Source: Humidesulfovibrio sp. (GTDB lineage: Bacteria; Desulfobacterota; Desulfovibrionia; Desulfovibrionales; Desulfovibrionaceae). From it: a DNA stretch of 64,000 nt. The stretch is taken from positions 124,001 to 188,000 of the forward strand of contig JARLHQ010000003.1 of assembly GCA_031292175.1 (NCBI GenBank), read 5' to 3'. Shown here piece by piece: positions 62,835 to 64,000 of this stretch. The translations under genes were made by a program, and so were the position numbers. The notes under the pieces are model-generated. The model ran no database searches, was not told the origin of the DNA, and saw only the letters and a list, made by a program, of their open reading frames with translations. How positions within the stretch are numbered: the first letter of the stretch is position 1; each line of letters opens with the position of its first letter.

Positions 62835-63563
62835 ATGGATTGGGACGCATCCCGCTACGAACAGTGGTTCGCCACACCGGGGGGGCGTTTCGCCCTGGGG
62901 GCGGAGCGGCATCTTCTGGACAGCGTGGTGGCCGAGTGGCCGCGCCGCAACCAGCGCGTGCTGGAGATCGGCTGTGGCACGGGCATATTCCAGCACATCC
63001 TGTTCGACGACGGCTTCTCCGTGGCCGGCCTGGACAAATCGCCCGCCATGATTGCGGCCGCGCGCCGTCGGCTGGGTTCCGATGCCGAACTCTATGTGGG
63101 CGACGGCTCGGCCCTGCCCTTTGCGGACAATGAATACGATTTCTGTGTGCTCTGGACCGTGCTGGAGTTTTGCGACGATCCGGGCAAGGTGCTGGCCGAG
63201 GCCGCACGCGTGGCGGCCAAGGGGCTGCTCATCGGCTTCCTGAACCGGCACTCGGCCTACTGGCTTTCGCGCGGCTGCCCCTGGCCCTGGTGCCAGGGCC
63301 ATCTGCTGGCCAAGGCACGCTGGTTCACCTGGCCGGAAATGCGTGCGCTGGCGCTTATTCATACGGGCAAGACGCCCGCGCGCACACGCTCCGTCCTGCC
63401 TGGGCCGCCCTGCACCTGGAAGAACGCGCAGCCCTGGAAGTTCGCCAACAACCTGGTGCTGCCGCCGATGTTCGGGGCCATCTGCGCCATGCGCATTGAT
63501 TTGGTGGACTATCAGCCGCTTACGCCCATTTACTCCTGGAGCACGGAACCGGGCATCGGGTAG
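62835..63563 (+). CDS. Class I SAM-dependent methyltransferase
   Basis: 242 residues from ATG 62835, with AAGGAG upstream. Motif I RVLEIGCGTGIFQHILFDDG is intact, followed by SVAGLDKSPAMIAAARRRLG (adenosine-binding Asp) and the post-motif YDFCVLWTVLEFCDDPGKVL, as in Methyltransf_11 proteins. The C-terminal half has aromatic and Cys-rich text (RGCPWPWCQGHLLAKARWFT and LPGPPCTWKNAQPW) that may form the substrate pocket. Substrate unknown. The next gene is on the same strand after 123 bases. Confidence 0.87.
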   Translation: MDWDASRYEQWFATPGGRFALGAERHLLDSVVAEWPRRNQRVLEIGCGTGIFQHILFDDGFSVAGLDKSPAMIAAARRRLGSDAELYVGDGSALPFADNEYDFCVLWTVLEFCDDPGKVLAEAARVAAKGLLIGFLNRHSAYWLSRGCPWPWCQGHLLAKARWFTWPEMRALALIHTGKTPARTRSVLPGPPCTWKNAQPWKFANNLVLPPMFGAICAMRIDLVDYQPLTPIYSWSTEPGIG

Positions 63564-63686
63564 GCGTAGAGCACCTGACAATATTATGCCATGCGCTGCC
63601 AGAAGTCTTGACAGAGTCCGCCGGCAAGGCGATTATCAGTAAGCCTTACACACAGCATTCCCATCCACCGACGGAAGGAGGCTTTT

Positions 63687-63983
63687 ATGTTCAAGGACAG
63701 CGCCCACAGCGAGGAAATGGCCCAGGAACTGCGCGAGGTCATCAGCCACGCCCAGAAGCTTATTGAGGCCACCGCCGGCGAGCTCGACGACCGCACCCGT
63801 GCCGCGCGCACCGTGCTGGAAGAGCGTCTGGCCATCGCCAAGGTAAAGTGCGGCGAACTCGAAGGCCACCTCAAGAACCGTTTGCAGGACACGGACAAGA
63901 TCATCCGCGACAAGCCTTACTACGCCATCGGCGGCTCTTTTGTCGTTGGGCTCATGCTCGGCTGGCTCATGGGCCGGAAGTAG
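63687..63983 (+). CDS. DUF883-family membrane-anchored protein
   Basis: 98 residues from ATG 63687, with GAAGGAGG upstream. Long N-terminal amphipathic helix (SHAQKLIEATAGELDDRTRA and LEERLAIAKVKCGELEGHLK) followed by a C-terminal glycine-rich membrane helix (YAIGGSFVVGLMLGWLMGRK), the ElaB/YgaM/YqjD layout. Relatives bind ribosomes at the inner membrane and are induced in stationary phase. The next gene begins seven bases after the stop; in many genomes a YqjE-like holin partner follows. Confidence 0.85.
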   Translation: MFKDSAHSEEMAQELREVISHAQKLIEATAGELDDRTRAARTVLEERLAIAKVKCGELEGHLKNRLQDTDKIIRDKPYYAIGGSFVVGLMLGWLMGRK

Positions 63984-63990
63984 GCGCGCC

Positions 63991-64000
63991 ATGGCTTTGC
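63991..64000 (+). CDS. Start of a following gene, cut by the window
   Basis: ATG GCT TTG C: only three codons are visible, seven bases after the DUF883 stop, which suggests co-translation. A YqjE/phage-holin-like partner is common there, but the sequence shown is far too short to tell. Confidence 0.3.

Overview
The window is about 64 kb of GC-rich DNA, apparently from the chromosome of a free-living, flagellated, Gram-negative sulfate-reducer-like deltaproteobacterium (Desulfovibrionaceae type). Support comes from the dnaA-dnaN-gyrB-gyrA cluster, a four-subunit 2-oxoacid:ferredoxin oxidoreductase, a fliL-N-O-P-Q flagellar operon, lipopolysaccharide heptose synthesis, a DUF39 sulfide-to-homocysteine protein, de novo cobamide synthesis and a selenocysteine-containing selenophosphate synthetase. 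Family placement is inference from gene content. I saw no rRNA, tRNA, insertion sequence, prophage or CRISPR array.

Layout. 0-3 kb: three co-directional secreted or coiled-coil proteins of unknown role, the first cut by the window edge. 3.2-5.4 kb: a small zinc-ribbon protein, selD with an in-frame UGA and SECIS hairpin, a candidate small RNA and a tiny lipoprotein. 5.6-8.7 kb: a 1029-residue membrane protein of unknown function. 8.7-13.5 kb (minus strand): queA, the korDABC-type oxidoreductase and aroE. 13.7-18 kb: a MerR-like coiled-coil protein, a lipoprotein, coaBC, an unknown protein and a nucleotide-sugar epimerase. 18-20.4 kb: two parS sites, parA and parB, with a zinc-ribbon gene on the opposite strand between them. 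20.5-23 kb: heptose-7-phosphate kinase and phosphofructokinase, closed by a strong terminator.

23-30.2 kb (minus strand): a small protein, an excisionase-like HTH protein, an ArnT-like glycosyltransferase, a methyltransferase and fliQ-P-O-N-L behind a sigma-28-like promoter. 29.3-38 kb (minus strand): dnaA, dnaN, gyrB, gyrA and a TPR lipoprotein. The 38.0-38.3 kb gap carries DnaA boxes, and the large genes on its two flanks point away from it, so it is the best origin candidate. 38.3-44.8 kb (plus strand): a small basic protein, DUF39, an amidohydrolase, pyrB, pyrC and an HD-domain protein with a decayed nucleotidyltransferase domain.

44.9-49 kb (minus strand): copper export (copA, copZ) with an MFS transporter. 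49.2-52.2 kb: an orphan hybrid-sensor-like histidine kinase and a 3D-domain secreted protein. 52.3-53.2 kb: queD and dtd. 53.4-57.3 kb: a TIM-barrel protein resembling the cobamide-remodelling enzyme CbiR, followed by a CobD-CobQ fusion. 57.6-64 kb: a BON-domain lipoprotein, a presequence-protease-like M16C peptidase, a peroxiredoxin with an unusual Cys/His/Asp-rich N terminus, a methyltransferase and a DUF883 membrane protein.

The window is mostly core chromosome near the origin: replication initiation, segregation, DNA topology, nucleotide and cofactor synthesis, motility and envelope genes. The least explained parts are the 0-3 kb secreted cluster, the 1029-residue membrane protein, the candidate RNA after selD, and the small genes placed inside the par and DUF39 loci.
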